From positions 1 through 20,706 of the forward strand of contig SXRG01000011.1 in assembly GCA_005793645.1 (NCBI GenBank): a DNA stretch of 20,706 nt, written 5' to 3'. Below, piece after piece: positions 19,089 through 20,706 of this stretch. The translations under genes were made by a program, and so were the position numbers. The notes beneath the pieces were generated by a model. It was not told the DNA's origin. It saw nothing but the letters and a program-made list of their open reading frames with translations, and did no database searches. The DNA is from Burkholderiales bacterium. Its GTDB lineage: Bacteria; Pseudomonadota; Gammaproteobacteria; Burkholderiales; Thiobacillaceae. The stretch's first letter is position 1; the number at the start of each line of letters is the position of its first letter.

Positions 19089-20706
19089 CAAATACCCCCT
19101 CGCGATGCCCGCTTGCGCTCGTGTTCGTCCAGATAACGCTTACGGATACGAATGGTCTTTGGTGTGATCTCAACCAATTCATCATCAGCGATAAACTCAA
19201 TGGCCGATTCCAAGGTCAGGGCGATAGACGGAACCAGACGCACCGCCTCATCCGTTCCGGATGCACGCACATTGGTCAGTTGCTTACCCTTAACCGGATT
19301 GACGACGAGATCGTTCTCACGCGAGTGGATTCCAATCACCATACCCTCGTACAGCTTGTCGCCGGGGTTGACGAACATACGGCCACGATCTTGCAGCTTC
19401 CACAAGGCATAGGCCACGGCCTCACCATTTTCCTGCGAAATCAGCACGCCGTTGCGCCGTTCAGCCACACCACCGTCACGCACCGGGGCATACTCGTCAA
19501 ACACATGACTCAGCAGGCCGGTGCCGCGCGTCATGTTCATAAATTCGCCCTGAAAACCAATCAGGCCACGCGCCGGGATGCGGTATTCGATGCGCACACG
19601 GCCACGGCCGTCCGGAACCATGTCCACCAAATCGCCACGACGCAAGCCCAAGGATTCCATAACCGCGCCTTGATGGCCTTCTTCAACATCGACAGTCAAC
19701 TGTTCAAACGGCTCAAACTCTTCGCCATTAACGATCTTTTTGACCACGCGCGGACGCCCTGCGGCCATCTCAAAGCCTTCGCGACGCATGGTTTCAATCA
19801 GAATCGACAAGTGCAATTCACCGCGTCCCGACACATCAAACACATCGGATTCATCGGTGTCATGAACGCGCAGCGCCATATTGGTTAAGAGTTCCTTGTG
19901 CAGGCGGTCGCGGATCTGACGGCTGGTGACAAACTTACCCTCGGTACCGGCCAGCGGGCTAGAGTTGACCATGAACTGCATTGACAGGGTCGGCTCATCA
20001 ATTTTCAGCAGCGGCAGGATCTGTGGCTGCTCAAGATCGGTAATGGTCGCGCCCAACACCAGGTCTTCGATCCCGGTGATCTGCACAATATCACCAGCCT
20101 GGCCTTCATCCAGCTCGATCTTGTTCAGGCCCTGATAGCCAAACACTTGGCCCACCTTAGCCTTGATCGGGGTGCGCTCGTGTTCGCGCATTTCTTCTTC
20201 GGTACCAAAACCAACCAACACCTGTTGGCCGGTCTTAATGATGCCCTGCTTGATACGACCAACGCCGATACGGCCAACATAGGACGAATAATCGAGCGCC
20301 GAGATTTGCAGTTGCAGCGGCGCGTTTTCAATGATGGATGGCGCTGGCACATGTTTAAGCACAATCTCGAACAAGGACTTCATATCGACGCGCGGCGCGT
20401 TCATATCTGACACCGCCCAGCCGTTGAGGGCAGAGGCATAGATGACAGGGAAGTCCATCTGCTCGTCGGTCGCACCTAATTTGTCGAACAAGTCAAAGGT
20501 CAGGTTCACCGCATTTTCAGCATCAGCACCATCGCGATCCACCTTATTGACCACAACGATGGGACGCAGACCCAGCGCCAGCGCCTTCTTGGTCACGAAA
20601 CGCGTCTGCGGCATCGGCCCTTCGACCGCATCGACCAGCAGCAGCACGCCGTCCACCATGCCCCGCACGCGCTCCACCTCGCCGCCGAAATCGGCCTGGC
20701 CTGGGG
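19088..20706 (-). CDS. typA: Ribosome-associated GTPase TypA/BipA (N-terminal end outside the window)
   Basis: EF-G-like GTPase binding the ribosome under stress and aiding 50S assembly at low temperature. About 538 residues plus stop are visible: the second half of G3 (PGQADFGGEVER, at the window edge), G4 NKVDRDGA, G5 YASALNG, then domain II (SALDYSSYVGRIGVGRI), the EF-G-like domain III (DEPTLSMQFMVN, FVTSRQIRDRL, SGRGELHLSILIETMRREG) and the TypA-specific C-terminal domain (PARGLIGFQGEFMNMTRGTG, IGIHSRENDLVVNPVKGKQLTN). The G3 histidine found in nearly all translational GTPases is Gln here (codon 20696-20698). The roughly first 75 residues, with the P-loop, are not visible. It is followed by a thioredoxin gene overlapping as TGATG. 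Confidence 0.96.
   Translation of the reverse strand, partial: PGQADFGGEVERVRGMVDGVLLLVDAVEGPMPQTRFVTKKALALGLRPIVVVNKVDRDGADAENAVNLTFDLFDKLGATDEQMDFPVIYASALNGWAVSDMNAPRVDMKSLFEIVLKHVPAPSIIENAPLQLQISALDYSSYVGRIGVGRIKQGIIKTGQQVLVGFGTEEEMREHERTPIKAKVGQVFGYQGLNKIELDEGQAGDIVQITGIEDLVLGATITDLEQPQILPLLKIDEPTLSMQFMVNSSPLAGTEGKFVTSRQIRDRLHKELLTNMALRVHDTDESDVFDVSGRGELHLSILIETMRREGFEMAAGRPRVVKKIVNGEEFEPFEQLTVDVEEGHQGAVMESLGLRRGDLVDMVPDGRGRVRIEYRIPARGLIGFQGEFMNMTRGTGLLSHVFDEYAPVRDGGVAERRNGVLISQENGEAVAYALWKLQDRGRMFVNPGDKLYEGMVIGIHSRENDLVVNPVKGKQLTNVRASGTDEAVRLVPSIALTLESAIEFIADDELVEITPKTIRIRKRYLDEHERKRASRGGI

Overview
The window is a compact stretch of core chromosome from a proteobacterium. The gene order ndk-rlmN-rodZ-ispG-hisS-yfgM-bamB-der-hfq-hflX-hflK-hflC-DUF2065-hisZ-purA, together with a long alpha/beta/xanthomonad-style IspG and a separate HisZ, suggests a betaproteobacterium or an early-branching, non-enteric gammaproteobacterium. 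This cannot be settled from the window alone. No tRNA, rRNA, CRISPR array, insertion sequence or prophage was seen.

Layout. (1) 1-13517, minus strand: fifteen genes read right to left from ndk to purA, most joined by ATGA, GTGA, TGATG or TAATG overlaps. The largest gaps are 78 bp (der to hfq) and 50 bp (hfq to hflX, with a terminator-like hairpin). (2) 13518-13946: the ndk promoter and leader, plus a plus-strand remnant of a PilT-like pilus ATPase. (3) 13932-16836, minus strand: bcp-slyD-accA-tilS, driven from a perfect TATAAT at 16902-16907. tilS lacks its usual C-terminal domain and ends inside the PilT remnant. (4) 16919-18076, plus strand: roxA, divergent from bcp. (5) 18274-18453, plus strand: a 59-residue Ala/Pro-repeat lipoprotein with a clear promoter, a leader hairpin and a strong bidirectional terminator. 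(6) 18702-20706, minus strand: typA (cut by the window end) followed by a thioredoxin gene.

How the genes relate. The long array joins translation and RNA work (hisS, der, rlmN, hflX, hfq), nucleotide and histidine synthesis (ndk, purA, hisZ), envelope assembly and quality control (bamB, yfgM, rodZ, hflK/hflC) and isoprenoid synthesis (ispG). The second cluster holds oxidative defence, metal-linked folding, fatty-acid initiation and tRNA-Ile2 modification.

Most notable observations. Hfq has lost all three rim arginines (Ala-Gln-Glu-Gln at residues 16-19). TypA has Gln in place of the G3 histidine (PGQADF). HflX has a Ser in its G4 motif (SKID). A degenerate PilT gene sits beside a truncated tilS, and pilF/pilW is missing from its usual place between rlmN and rodZ, which together suggest loss of type IV pili. 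A 10-G homopolymer lies inside yfgM.
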